Assembly (NCBI GenBank): GCA_026182355.1 | Contig: JAPFBL010001928.1 | Location: forward strand, 3,073,001-3,137,000 | Source: Hermatobates lingyangjiaoensis | Lineage: Eukaryota; Arthropoda; Insecta; Hemiptera; Hermatobatidae | Direction: 5' to 3' | DNA length: 64,000 nt | In this document: positions 13,801-23,867 of the stretch, piece after piece | Position numbering within the stretch: position 1 is the stretch's first letter | How the letters are laid out: each line of letters opens with the position of its first letter | Notes under the pieces: generated by a model | Database searches by the model: none | Told to the model about the DNA's origin: nothing | The model's input: only the letters and a program-made list of their open reading frames with translations | Translations under genes and position numbers: made by a program

Positions 13801-15294
13801 GAAATGTGTTAGGTGGTGATTTAGCCAGCGCATTCTTCGCTAGTAGGGACGGCAAGTGACTGAGATCGGCTGAGGTCGAGGATAGAACGCTAAATTATCT
13901 TGAGACGTATCTTTAACTACGAATTTCGCTCGACTCCTTCCGTCAGTTATTTTGCAGCTATTATTTTGACGTTCCCCAGATATATTCAAGAAATCTTATG
14001 ATTTCTGCAGTCCATATGTTTTGAGAGTTTGTGCGTTGATAACTGTGAACATGCTTCATTTCAAATTTATTTTATTCTTTTTCATGATCAATATCTATTA
14101 TTTTCTTTATATACCTAGACTAATCAACTATTTTCTTCTTACCCACCGTGTCTCAAAACTTACTTTTTTTCTACGTTAGATTTATATTTATAGCTTTATC
14201 TAATAGTTCCTCTTTATGCGTAATTATATTCACCATTATATTTCGACTCTGTCATGTTTACTCTTTTATCTTTTGTATGGAGTCATCTAATAAAAACCTT
14301 TCGTTATGTTGCTCACAGTTTGAATATACTTGATTATGAATGTAAACATGCCCGCATATAACGGTATTTCGTTGAGAATGAAATGAGACACTCTTTGTTT
14401 TTAAAAATAACATTAATTACTTGATTCAGGCTTTTCAATGTTCTATAATTATTATACTCGTTGGTTTTTTAACAGTATGATAATATGAGCACACAGGAAA
14501 GGTCTACTGGTGGATCGAGATTGAAATTCACTTTACGTAGACCATAATCAACTTGTTCTCTGTCTCCCCTTTGTCCTTTCTACAAGTTTTACAAAAGAGA
14601 AAATATTCATTACTTAACAGAAACCTTTTCAAAAATTTCTCAAGTTAAAAATGTATTTTATGCTCAAAGTAATAGCAAATAATACAATATTGATATTTTT
14701 ATGCTTAGACATTCTAGTCGGTGCAACTCTAAACGCTTGTATAGTTTAGTATAGTTCTATGGGGGTTGCATAGTAAGAAAAACAAAGATAAACAAATTGC
14801 TGCAAATAGTGTACCTATTTGACCTATTAACCAGCATTTCAGTGATTAGAACAGTTCAGATGAGAAAATATACAAATTTTCCTGTTGAATTAAAAAAAAA
14901 AAAAGGCAGCTCTTATTTTGAAACCATTTCTGTTCTCATATAAAACTTTTAGAATGTTGACGACTATGAAGTTTTAGTAACCATTTGTTATAAAAAGAGA
15001 TTTCACTTAAACAAAAAGGAACAAATATCTGCAAACTTTACTAAGTATTTCTTCTTGAAAAAGTAGCGAAAAGTAGGAAGTCTGATCGACTTATAAGAAG
15101 AAGAAGAAGCTGTCCACTTACAAGATATATAGAAATTCAGTTCTCCCAAATCTCTCACTGCCATCATCTTCTCTTCAGTACATTTTAAATGTCTTTTAAT
15201 ATTAATTATTTTTCTTGGCTATTTTCATTGCATACAAAAATAACTGATCAAAACCTAGCTTTTTATTTATGAACGCATATAATTCCTGAATTCC
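10829..15294. other. Long gene-poor intergenic stretch
   Basis: About 4.5 kb with no recognisable gene, RNA or repeat from the families seen elsewhere. Frames at 11738-11950, 12174-12410 and 14148-14333 are AT-rich and carry no motif. Poly-A or poly-T runs of 8 to 12 bp occur at about 11706, 12600 and 14890. A short (GAA)n is at about 15100-15110. Confidence 0.5.
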
Positions 15295-15407
15295 TATACC
15301 GGTGATGGTGAACCTGTGACACGCGTGTCAGTATACCGGTGACGGTGGAACGTGTGACACACGTGTCAGTATACCGGTGATGGTGAACCTGTGACACGCG
15401 TGTCAGT
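15295..15407. repeat. Three tandem 37-38 bp units at the hAT-like end
   Basis: Units start at 15295, 15332 and 15370, each beginning TATACCGGTGA and ending GACACGCGTGTCAG (the middle one ACACACGTGTCAG). Each contains a perfect or near-perfect palindrome (GACACGCGTGTC). The presumed element terminus therefore has been amplified three times. Units 1 and 3 match closely; unit 2 differs at a few positions. Confidence 0.9.
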
Positions 15408-15995
15408 GTTCGCACGCAGCATCATTTATGGCTGATAAAAGATAAAAATCTTCAAAGATAAAAAATTCCTAATTGAAATATTTATCTCCCATGACAGCCA
15501 AAATTGGTTATTAATTCCCTAAATTAAAAGTAATACTTTATGTCTGGAACCAGACGTATATACAAGTACAGTAATATTGCATAAAATATATATATGTTAA
15601 AAACATTTAAAAATATTGTTTCAATATTGATATTAATATACAAATGCTAAATTCTGAAAACATGCTAAATTATAAATGCTAAAATGCTAAAATCAGGGCT
15701 CCTAATTTTAGTTTTTGATTTTTAAATGGCATTAAAAATAATTTAACATTTAAATATATTGTTTTAATATGACATTCAAATTCGAAAACATGCTTAATTC
15801 TAAATGGTATAATGTGTAAATTTTAGTTTTTATTATTTTAAATGGCATTAAACGAATAATTAACTTACAATAAGTACAAATATTTATATTTTCTTTTTAG
15901 TCTTTATTTTTGCAGTGTGTGACACCTAAGAAAATTATGTCTCGATTTTTCAAAATTTTGACATGCCGAATTCAGAAGTTTTGCTGCCATTCTTC
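15295..15995. mobile_element. Probable hAT-type non-autonomous element
   Basis: The left end reads GGTGATGGTGAACCTGTGAC followed by the GACACGCGTGTC palindrome, and the right end reads GTGTGACACCTAAGAAAATT and later TTTTGACATGCCGAATTC. This pair (a 'G.TG..GAACCT..CACGCGTG' end and a 'TGTGACACCTAA...TTTTGACA..CC' end) is what I know from hAT superfamily ends. The interior has two diverged units of about 140 bp (about 15599-15740 and 15740-15865), each with GAAAACATGCT, TAATTTTAG or AAATTTTAG, and AAATGGCATTAAA. No transposase is encoded. Exact ends and the 8-bp target duplication were not established. Confidence 0.5.
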
Positions 15996-16199
15996 TATTC
16001 GGTATTTCCTTCTATAAATCTTATTGTTTAGGATGTTAACTAAGGGAGTGGTTTATATAAGAAGGTAGCTAGTCAAGATTTACCTGGTACTGTGGAGAGC
16101 TTTGCTGTACACTGTATATGCTTTTTATAATAAGTTACTAATATAAAAGCGTTATTAATTATATCTGATGTTCATTAGTGGCTATTTGATTATAAAATA

Positions 16200-16265
16200 A
16201 ATTGCATGGTTACAACACTCGGGTGTAACCGTCTTCAGGATAGCAAAGGGGGAAACAAAACACAA
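16200..16265 (-). repeat. Family E hammerhead-like repeat fragment
   Basis: On the minus strand: CTGAAGA, C, GGTTACACCC, GAGTGTTGTAACC. This lines up with family E at 54.79 and 56.49 kb, which share CTGAAGAYGGTT. Here GAAA has become GAGT, so the core (16217-16238) is damaged. Downstream GGGGGAAACAAAAC matches GGGAAACAAAGC at 54.83 kb. I call it a decayed copy. Confidence 0.55.
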
Positions 16266-17753
16266 ACGCAACAACTGCTTTCACGGTTAGCAATCTCGGC
16301 TCTCACATGTTCCACTAGAAGGAAGAAACAGTCCAAGGAGGGCAGGAATAGTAACTGTTGAAAAAAATATTCAAAAAAAGAAAAGCATGAAATAAAGAAA
16401 TGTAAAAAAGATAAATAGTGAATAAATAGTTAATTTGAAGAAATGATCATCTGTGTGGTTTTAGAGGAGGTTACTACGGACATTGAACAGTCTGATATGG
16501 ACTTGCTGTGAAGTTCGTAGAGTGACATCTGTGTTATCAGATTCTGCGTCAAATTCCATCAGACTTCACTGCACTCTCTCACATCGAACAATAAAATCAC
16601 TGCACTAATTCTCAATTGATAATCATCTCAATTTTTTTTATACATGTGAAAAAGATGCAATACTTTGGACTAACAAAATTGTCAAAATATACTGGTTTTA
16701 ATGGGCTGTTATTTTATTTAGTTATTTAAGAACAACATCAAAATAGTTTATGATTAAAAGTTTTGTTTTTCATATGCATTTTGCAGCGTATTTTAATACA
16801 CTGTGTAGTATATGCATTCAAAATGCAAGACAATTCCATCCTGTTAATGCTGGAGTATTTTAATACGCACCCAATATTGTTAATAGGGTCATTTTTTTTC
16901 ATTAAAAACTAAACAGTCAGTAAAAATTGATTTAGCTCAAATATCTGCTTCCTTTGCTTTCAAAATAGCAGCTATTTTACAATTTTTTTGTCCTTATTAA
17001 AGCAAACATATCTTAAAATTTGTGTTTTACTACTTCCTACATACTAAAGGCATGTAGTATGATGACTTTTCCATCTGTTACATAAAAATTAATCAATATT
17101 TATGTTATTTTATTAAACTATTTTTTAAATAGTATTATTGCAGAGTAGGACCGGCTTGTTAATCCTACATGTTCCTTCAAGTGATGAAGTTCCTTCAAGG
17201 ATGACGAATTCGTTTCAAAAACTCTGTTCTCCTTGTCTTTATCGCTGTCTATTCGTAACTTTGTCTTTGTCTCGCTCTATATTACTGTATGTTATTTTAC
17301 CTCACTCCCTCCTTTTCTACTTTCTCGGTTGTTTGTTCTATCGCTGTCTCTCTCTTTATGTTATGCATGTAGATTTATATTAATGCACCCAGTGAATACT
17401 CTATCTCGACCTATTCACCTATAGATGACATGCCTTATTAACATACATGCTTGCATATGTTACATGTTTTATACTACTATTATAAGTGCCATAAAACTTG
17501 ATAAACTCTCTAGGACACTGCAGTTATAATGACCCTATTGTATTCCGTTTGATTGTTGTTGTTGTTTCCCAGCGTCTACAGAGTTGTTGTTGGTTCCACC
17601 TATAGTGCTGTACTGACAGCGGAAAGTGACGCTCCTATAACCCTTTGAATTGTGCTACATGTGTTCTTGTTATAATTAAACAGTAAATCATACGATGTTT
17701 CCTGCTATTCCAACACAGTTTTCAATCTGAATCTCTTGGGTATTTATCTGTTG
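16266..17753. other. Intergenic DNA, no gene recognised
   Basis: Chance frames only (17138-17383 is on AT/CT-rich sequence). A short (TTG)n lies at about 17552-17566. No repeat family from the window was recognised. Confidence 0.5.
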
Positions 17754-17990
17754 GGTATATATATATCAATGATCAAACCATAATATGAAATGAGAAAACA
17801 AGACTAAGATCTTTCAACAGTAACAAGAAGTCTTCTTCAGAGTCCCAACTGAGTTGGGTTTTTGATTCTAACGAATATCACTTGTTACGGTTGAAATATC
17901 TTAGTCTTTTTTTCCTATTTCATATTGTGGTTTGATCATTGATTGTTATTTCGCATGTTTATGTGAAATCTTATATATATATATATATTT
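17754..17990. mobile_element. Family B palindrome bounded by (TA)n
   Basis: Left arm about 17766-17850 reads CAATGATCAAACCATAATATG, i.e. CAATGATCAAACCA then TAATATGAAATG, to TTCTTCAGAGTC. The right arm, about 17853-17942, is its inverse, ending ATTGTGGTTTGATCATTGAT. It then runs through TTATGTGAAATCTTATATAT into (TA)n. TATATATATATC flanks the left side. Each arm is one family B 3' segment, head to head. The minus-strand core at 17812-17840 is CTGAAGA with a degraded stem (GACTTC...TACTGTT) and GAAAGATC; the plus-strand core near 17866-17896 has lost CTGANGA but keeps CGGTTGAAATATC. Confidence 0.8.
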
Positions 17991-18000
17991 GTAAAATTTG

Positions 18001-18272
18001 GGAGCAGTCCTTCATATAAGCATATTTCATTGATCAACTGACCGTATTTCACTGATGTCATTTTCTTCACCAGTTTTTCAAGGTTTCTGAATACCTTCTT
18101 TTTTCCTTCATCCAAACGATGGAGAGTGTTAGTTTATAATGTTTGTTAACATTCTCCATCGTTTGGATGAAGGAAAAAAGAAGGTATTCAGAAACTTGAA
18201 AAACTGGTGAAGAAAATGACATCAGTGAAATACGGTCAGTTGTTCAATGAAATATATATATATATATATATA
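18001..18272. mobile_element. Family G palindrome ending at (TA)n
   Basis: A near-perfect inverted repeat: left arm about 18022-18130, right arm about 18148-18255, joined by about 17 bp. The right arm reads AACATTCTCCATCGTTTGG to GTCAGTTGTTCAATGAAATA and enters (TA)n. A diverged single arm lies at 58095-58195. The first part of the arm can be read as NILHRLDEGKKKVFRNLKN before a TGA; the 58.1 kb copy has a comparable frame with a TGA at the same place, so it may be the end of an old ORF. No hammerhead core was found. Confidence 0.8.
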
Positions 18273-19166
18273 TTACCGTATAATCATTATTATCCTACAA
18301 AATAACTATTTCATAGTTATTTATAATTATTTTCCAGCTATTTAACAAAATCAGTACAATAAACTAATAATTTTTTTTTATCAACTCATAAAATAACTTA
18401 AATAGCAGAAATGTATACATTCTCGTCACATTCTTTTTAATAGTTTGAAATATTTTGTAATTTTTACCAAAAATAAAATACATTTTTAAATGTTATAGGA
18501 ATTTTTTTAAAAATATTTTGAATTCTATAAATCTGTTCCAGTCGATAAACAAATATTAAAAAAGGACAGGTGGGGATTATTAAATGTTGAGCTTACCTTT
18601 TTTTCAGCTATATTGACTCTTTCGGTGGTCTAAATTCTTTAAATATTTTTTCCCGCTTCCAAATTTTAAGTGTTATTATATGCAATATTTCATTTTGAAG
18701 CTGATGATATTTAGTGGGATAAAAAATTTTACTGATTGTATTGTATAAAATATACTACAATGTTTCTTGTTTTTGAAGTAATATTGCCCACACAGATCAT
18801 TTGTAGTGATCTGTTTTTTCTGTAATTGCATTAAACGATCTGACCAGTATTGTGGTCACCTGCTTTTTGATTCAATAGGAAATCAAAATATTTATATTTT
18901 ATCGTACATGTAGCATGTCCATTTATAGAAAATTCTGTATATTTTTGTAGTTATCTACATGACCAGTTATTTAGTAACAGCAATTTTCCTTTCTTTGGAT
19001 GTTATTTAGGAAAATAGGATGTTGTTTTTTGAGGAAAATATTGTGTCTAAAAACAAGTTTTGGTAATAAATTTTTAAAATCTATACAACCCATCAACTCG
19101 AATGAGCTATGTTTGGTATAATATCAATTTAGTCTGTTAAACGGTATAATATATTATATCACACTA
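18273..19166. other. AT-rich intergenic DNA, no gene
   Basis: No coding region, RNA gene or known repeat was seen; composition is strongly AT-rich with several poly-T runs. Confidence 0.6.
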
Positions 19167-19255
19167 TTTTTTTTACTGTTTATACCGATTCCCTAGTGGG
19201 TGATTCTACAGATTCTACATTGGATGTCCTAAAGTTTGCCTAACTGAAGCGCATT
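19167..19255. repeat. Two-copy dispersed repeat, short copy
   Basis: ACTGTTTATACCGATTCCCTAG, seen as ACTGTTTATACCG and ATTCCCTAG, then GATTCTACAGATTCTACATT, ATGTCCTAAAGTTTGCC and TAACTGAAGC. The same blocks in the same order occur at 60788-60907 with an extra internal 30-40 bp. Family unknown. It lies just beside a SINE at 19270. Confidence 0.6.
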
Positions 19256-19269
19256 TTGAGTAGGGTTCT

Positions 19270-19446
19270 TTAAAGAGTACCTGATATCCTACTGGCTCGG
19301 GACCGATGGCTTAACGTCCTCTCCGAGGGATGATGTATTCAGATTTATTCACCTCACTGCGTGAATAAATCGAGAGCCAGATGGGGATCGAACCCCGGAC
19401 TACCAGCCCAGAGGCGCGTACGTTAAGAACCTGGTCCCTATATGAC
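19270..19446 (-). mobile_element. tRNA-derived SINE (copy 1)
   Basis: On the minus strand the head reads like a tRNA promoter region: CCAGGTTCTTAACG (degraded A box), then GGGGTTCGATCCCCATCTGG with a perfect B box GGTTCGATCC. The body follows: TCGATTTATTCACGC, GTGAATAAATCTGA, a hairpin-like CCCTCGGAGAGGACGTTAAGCC, GTCCCGAGCC and ATATCAGGTACTC. It matches the copies at 30498 and 52470. A RNA polymerase III-transcribed SINE is implied. I reject a functional tRNA because the cloverleaf is not intact and three dispersed copies share the non-tRNA body. Confidence 0.85.
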
Positions 19447-22070
19447 GCTAACTTGATGGCATCTCTCACACGTAATATTCGGTTCTAGTATTTCTTTATA
19501 ATAATAATCTGCTGTTTGAAATATTGGTTCTGGGAGTGTTCTGATATTTTTATTCATATTTTTTCCCCAATAGTTGTTTGTTCAAATATATAACGTCATT
19601 GGGGCAATAGAAAGAACACAAAAGTAATAGAAAAGAAGATATTCTCTCTTCCACCTTCGACTTCATTTTGAGGTTAAGTAGTGCGATTAGAGCTGACAAA
19701 GGCGGCCGTGAGCTCATTAGGAGGGGCACCTCAACAATAATTTCACCCCCTCGCCCTAATCTCCACAGTCCTTTCAATTCCATCTCACTTCATATGCTTT
19801 TTATTTCTTTGTGTCCTTCAGCAAAACACGGGAGAATCCCATTGGAAAACAAACCAATTAGTCCTTCCATCAGACCCTCTATAAAGAACACGTATCTCTC
19901 AGTCACTTATACTTCATGTATTTAGACTCTAAGACATTTATTAAAGCATAAGCCTACATAGAAACGTAAGAAAAACTAATAGAAAGTTTCATTCATGATA
20001 CTTACATATAAAGGGACCGCAAGTCTGCAAAACAAAACAATTTGTAAGTCGACTTTTGGGATATCTTTGATCTCTAAATTATTGTATTGTATGTTCAGAT
20101 GACTTGAAACGTTAAGTTACCTAATCATAAAATAATCAGCGATAAATTTGGATGTTCCAATTAATGTAGCATCTTGAAGGTTAATTCTTAAGTCGTGGAT
20201 AACAATTTTGTCAGTATTTGTAGAAAGTATACTTTGTAATACCATTCACGCTAATTCCCACCACCTCAGCTTCAATGATTGTTTCATAGTCCAAGTTCTT
20301 AAAAAAGTCTCTGCTGATAAAAGACAAGTTACTCTACAAGCTACTGAGAAACCCACATTTGACTCCTAGGAGCACGTGCCTATTTTCATAAATAAATGCC
20401 AATATTTAGAACCTTTATGGTGTACGAATCTTATACTTAAATTAGAATATTTTAAGGAGGAATGAACTACAGTTTTGTTCAAAGATGAACTGAGACAACT
20501 AAAAGAAGTGATGTTTCTGATAAAATTTAACTGTCGACTCCTTATACAAGGAAATATTTTTGTTAAGTAACCTTGAATTCAGAATACAAAAATATTGTTG
20601 TTGATATTCATTAACTTCAATGAAAGTTTGATTACTAGCTCACCGGTCTGCAATATTTTTGGGGGATAGGTTATCAAGAAGGCTCTTGGTCCCTCGCTAA
20701 GTCTTCAATATTCGTAGGCATACACAGAATATGGTATCAAATGTAGGAGCAGGGTCACCTCTGGTGGCTAGTTTATAATATACTTAAACGATTGGCGAGT
20801 GCTGGGAGTATTTAACTAACTGATGTATGACTAGCACTTTGTTTATTTATTTACATTAATGGCATCGACAGCACTGCGCTCTTTAGTTCAGCAATTATCC
20901 AGATTGATTACTCATTCGACTTCAATAGCTAGTCATCCCTGCCACTGTAATATACATATACATTATGCTTGCGACTCATCTTATTTCTTTTATACTAATC
21001 TAAAATTAATTCCATTGATTATCCTCCAAAAATGTTTTAATTTCATTTTAATATTTAATAATTTCTATTATCGATAAATGATAGTAACCTGTAACATTTG
21101 AGGATGCCATGATTAAAATTTTCCTTCTAAGAAGTATTTCTTTATGGTATTTATAATATAATGGAACAAGATCTGAGATAATAACAAAAGATTGGACAGC
21201 AAAGGTAAATGCTAACTTATTTATGAAACTGGTGATAATCCTTTATCACAATAATGATGGACGTGAGAAGCATTGTGAGAGTTCAAAGCCTAGAAGTGGG
21301 TCCCAGAAGTTTAGGTATATACTCGTATTATATTATGGGCAGTGTCAATATGAAAATTGATTCCCGATTATGAGGAATTTAATAAATTTAGTATGTTTGA
21401 GTATTTAACTACATGAACTAGCAGTTATACATAATGCCCGTCACGGGCATCAGTAATAAGATAAATATTAATATACATACTAATAATGCAAAAAAAGCAG
21501 TATATTGTAACATAAAGTCCAAATAATTATGTCGGCTTTGCGTAAAATATTTTTAAGTAACCATTGTACAAATTGGATTATGATACATTTAAAAAATTAT
21601 TACTCCAACTTAAATAAGATATAAAAATAAAAATTTTTTTTGGAACTTAAACATACACATTTGGATATAAAACAGTATGCCACTAATGCAGTGACACCCT
21701 AGCTTGTACAACTGTCTTTACAGAGGCCAACAGTCGTAGTCCAAACGTCCTGGCACGGACTGATACTTGCTCGAACATTCACTTCGAGAGATTTCCACAG
21801 CATTCATTGGAAAGTAATATTTCTTTTTCATGAACTGAATTTATTTTTCAATGAAAAAGAAAAATTTCTTTTTATTTTTATATATTTTATCACAGTTCGT
21901 AGATTTTTGTCCTCCATAAATACTACAGTTTTCTTACCATCACTTTTTGTTCTATCGACGTTTGGTAGAAAAACAGTGACTGTAGCGCCACAGTCGCTGC
22001 TTTGTGCTTCTCCTATTCTAATTGTTTGGTTTTATTCAACTAATAGCCAGAGTAACTCTATAATGCATCC
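19447..22070. other. Intergenic DNA, no gene recognised
   Basis: No motif-bearing frame. A small perfect palindrome ATGCCCGTCACGGGCAT (about 21433-21449) stands out in AT-rich sequence. Overlapping frames at 19550-19925 on both strands show no conserved domain. Confidence 0.5.
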
Positions 22071-22072
22071 TA

Positions 22073-23000
22073 CGAGGTGTGTAAATAAAGTAGTGAGACT
22101 GGCAACGTCGCTTTCGATCTGGCAACGCTGGACACGCGTGGCCTTGAGTAGCGTCAGGTGCACGTGTGATGCGCCTCCAGTATGAATCTGAACTCGCCAC
22201 AGTCATTTGTTTGTCCGTAGCGTTGGTTTTCGTGAAATGGTTTTTTCTTGAGCGTTTTAAAAATGAGTGACCTCAAAGTTGAGCAGCGGTGTGCAATCAA
22301 ATTTTGCTTCAGACTTGGACAACTTGGACTTTTGAAAACCTTCAGGAGGCCTATGGAGAACGTGTTTTATCAAGGGCACAGGTTTTTCGGTGGTTTAAGG
22401 AATTTTCAGAAGGAAGAGAGTCGATTGAAGATGAACCACGAAGCGGAAGGCCTTCAAGTGCAAACACCGATGAAAATGTCAACAGAGTACGGAACCTTGT
22501 GCGTTCAGATCGACGCTTGACTGTCAGAATGATCGGGGAACAGTTGAATTTGAATCACACCTCCGTTCATCACATTTTGACCAATGAATTGGAGATGAGA
22601 AAAATTTGTGCGAAAATGGTTCCGAAAAACCTTTCCCAAGACCAAAAAGATCTCAGAAAGGGAAGGAGTTTTTGGCCAGTAAAAACATTCCTGTTGCTCC
22701 TCAGCCTCCTTATTCACCAGACTTGAGTCCTTGTGACTTTTTCCTCCTCCCGAGATTGAAAAATCACCTCAAGGGAACTCATTTCGGAACACTACAAAAC
22801 ATACAAACTGCTGTAACCGACCAGCTGAAGGCCATTCCAGAATCCGAGTTCCAGCAATGCTACAATGATTGGAAGGACCGTCTCCAGCGCTGTGTGGCTT
22901 CCGAAGGGAACTATTTTGAAGGTGACAATATCACATTGTAATTATATTTGAATAGAAAATTTAAAAAAAATCAGTCTCACTACTTTATTTATACACCTCG
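22073..23000 (+). mobile_element. Mariner element, internally deleted (copy 1)
   Basis: Bounded by TA target duplications at 22071-22072 and 23001-23002. The terminal inverted repeats begin CGAGGTGTGTAAATAAAG and continue GTAGTGAGACTG; the right end is the inverse with one difference (GTATAAAT). Length is 928 bp, against about 1.3 kb for a full mariner. It carries a broken transposase. Copy 2 at 49571 has the same ends but a different internal deletion, so both are independent deletion derivatives of one parent. Non-autonomous; it could move only if an active relative supplied transposase. Confidence 0.95.
22263..22941 (+). pseudogene. Mariner transposase, frameshifted and deleted
   Basis: The start ATG at 22263 opens MSDLKVEQRCAIKFCFRLG, the N-terminal helix-turn-helix that binds the terminal repeats. 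A small deletion near 22310-22330 shifts the frame; the next frame continues EAYGERVLSRAQVFRWFKEF, DEPRSGRPS and VRMIGEQLNLNHTSVHHIL (second helix-turn-helix) to QDQKDLRK. There the sequence jumps into EFLASKNIPVAPQPPYSPDL, in another frame, losing the first and second catalytic aspartates (the GDE- and HHDN-type motifs). The third, in SPCDFF, remains, followed by FPRLKN-like text and a normal C-terminus ending GDNITL. No functional transposase can be made. Confidence 0.92.
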
Positions 23001-23124
23001 TAGGTCGTTAGAAGTTCTTTAAGTATGCAGTTCTTCGGCATTCATAAGAGTTTAGTTTCTATTTCGATCTTATTTGCCTTTTTTCCCAATATTTATCAAG
23101 TTGCGTTGGCTCTGTGTTTATTTT

Positions 23125-23520
23125 TCATACTGACCTTATACGTATGTCATTATATATATATATATATATATATATGAGATTAAATTTTCTGCCCACTTTT
23201 GTCTTAATTAGTTTTCTGGATTTCTTTTCCAAATCTCGTAGTCTTACTTTGATTTCTTTAGGAACTAGGTGTAATAACTCACCATATGTTTTGCTGTCCA
23301 TTTTTTTATTGATAGCGACGTTTCGGTCTTCTTCGACCAAATATACGAATATATATATATATATATATATATATCCCATGACCTCCCTTTCAATGATTGT
23401 TTCAGGGTACAAATCCTCAAACAAATCCCCGAGTCTAATCCCCATGTCACCCTTAGAGCTTCCGAAGAGGCATTCATATGCCTCCTTGGGGCTCGTTCTC
23501 CTCCTGGTCTCAACCTGTAC
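23125..23520 (-). pseudogene. Decayed ORF of unknown element, split by (TA)n
   Basis: On the minus strand one frame reads ETRRRTSPKEAYECLFGSS, GDMGIRLGDLFEDLYPETI and EREVMG, then is interrupted by (TA)n (about 23349-23373). It resumes YLVEEDRNVAINKKMDSKTY, GELLHLVPKEIKVRLRDLEK and KSRKLIKTKVGRKFNL up to a second (TA)n (about 23152-23175). Amino-acid composition is charged and protein-like, unlike the translated microsatellites around it. I do not recognise the family. The segment at 23321-23340 also reads GGTC-GAAGAA-GACC-GAAACGTCGC on the minus strand, the 3' half of a hammerhead core, so the two pieces may be two separate (TA)n-anchored insertions. Confidence 0.4.
23321..23340 (-). ncRNA. 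Partial hammerhead-like core, 5' truncated
   Basis: Minus strand: GGTC-GAAGAA-GACC stem followed by GAAACGTCGC. The CTGANGA box that should precede the stem is absent: the match stops at the (TA)n side, as expected for 5' truncation of a retroelement whose start lies within the ribozyme. Alone it cannot be a ribozyme. Confidence 0.35.
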
Positions 23521-23535
23521 CGTTAATTATTTTTT

Positions 23536-23600
23536 ATTTTATTATTATTATTATTATTATTTTATTATTATTATTATTTTATTATTATTATTTATTTTTT
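23536..23600. repeat. (ATT)n microsatellite
   Basis: A run of TTA/ATT triplets with a few interruptions, about 65 bp, lying just before the family A copy. Confidence 0.9.
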
Positions 23601-23654
23601 GTTATTATTATTTCGTATTTTATATATTTTTTATCTTGTTTTCTAAATAAATAT

Positions 23655-23867
23655 TGGAAGGATTTCTATTTTTCCTCTCCTCCGCTGGGGAGCAGCATTG
23701 CGGTGGTTCCACGAGTTACTCTGGAGGCCAGTAGTAGTTTGCTTCTCAACGCGAGTACTTCGCACTTCTTCCCGATGACGACGGATGTCGAAATATCGAA
23801 GTGAGTTCTGTAGTGTCTTTCTGTGTTCTTTTCTATGTGTTAAAGTGTATATATATATATATATATA
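23655..23867 (+). mobile_element. Family A hammerhead element, copy near identical to 10.6 kb
   Basis: From GGATTTCTATTTTTCCTCTC to TGTGTTAAAGTGTATATA the sequence matches 10601-10790 with only a handful of substitutions. The 3' end runs directly into (TA)n, as in the other copy, while the 5' sides are different. A constant 3' end on (TA)n with a variable 5' end is the signature of target-primed reverse transcription with truncation. No protein is encoded; this is a short non-autonomous or remnant copy. Confidence 0.85.
23772..23793 (+). ncRNA. Hammerhead-like ribozyme core (family A)
   Basis: CCGATGA, unpaired C, stem GAC-GGAT-GTC, GAAATATC then GAAGTGAG. Helix I can form between upstream CACTTC and downstream GAAGTG. 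U4 is C, as in the 10.7 kb copy, so both come from the same altered source or a master with that change. Confidence 0.6.

Noticed and set aside
23114..23650. 178-residue plus-strand frame
   Set aside because: Runs through two (TA)n tracts and (ATT)n; the minus strand reads more like protein, and this is its shadow plus microsatellite.
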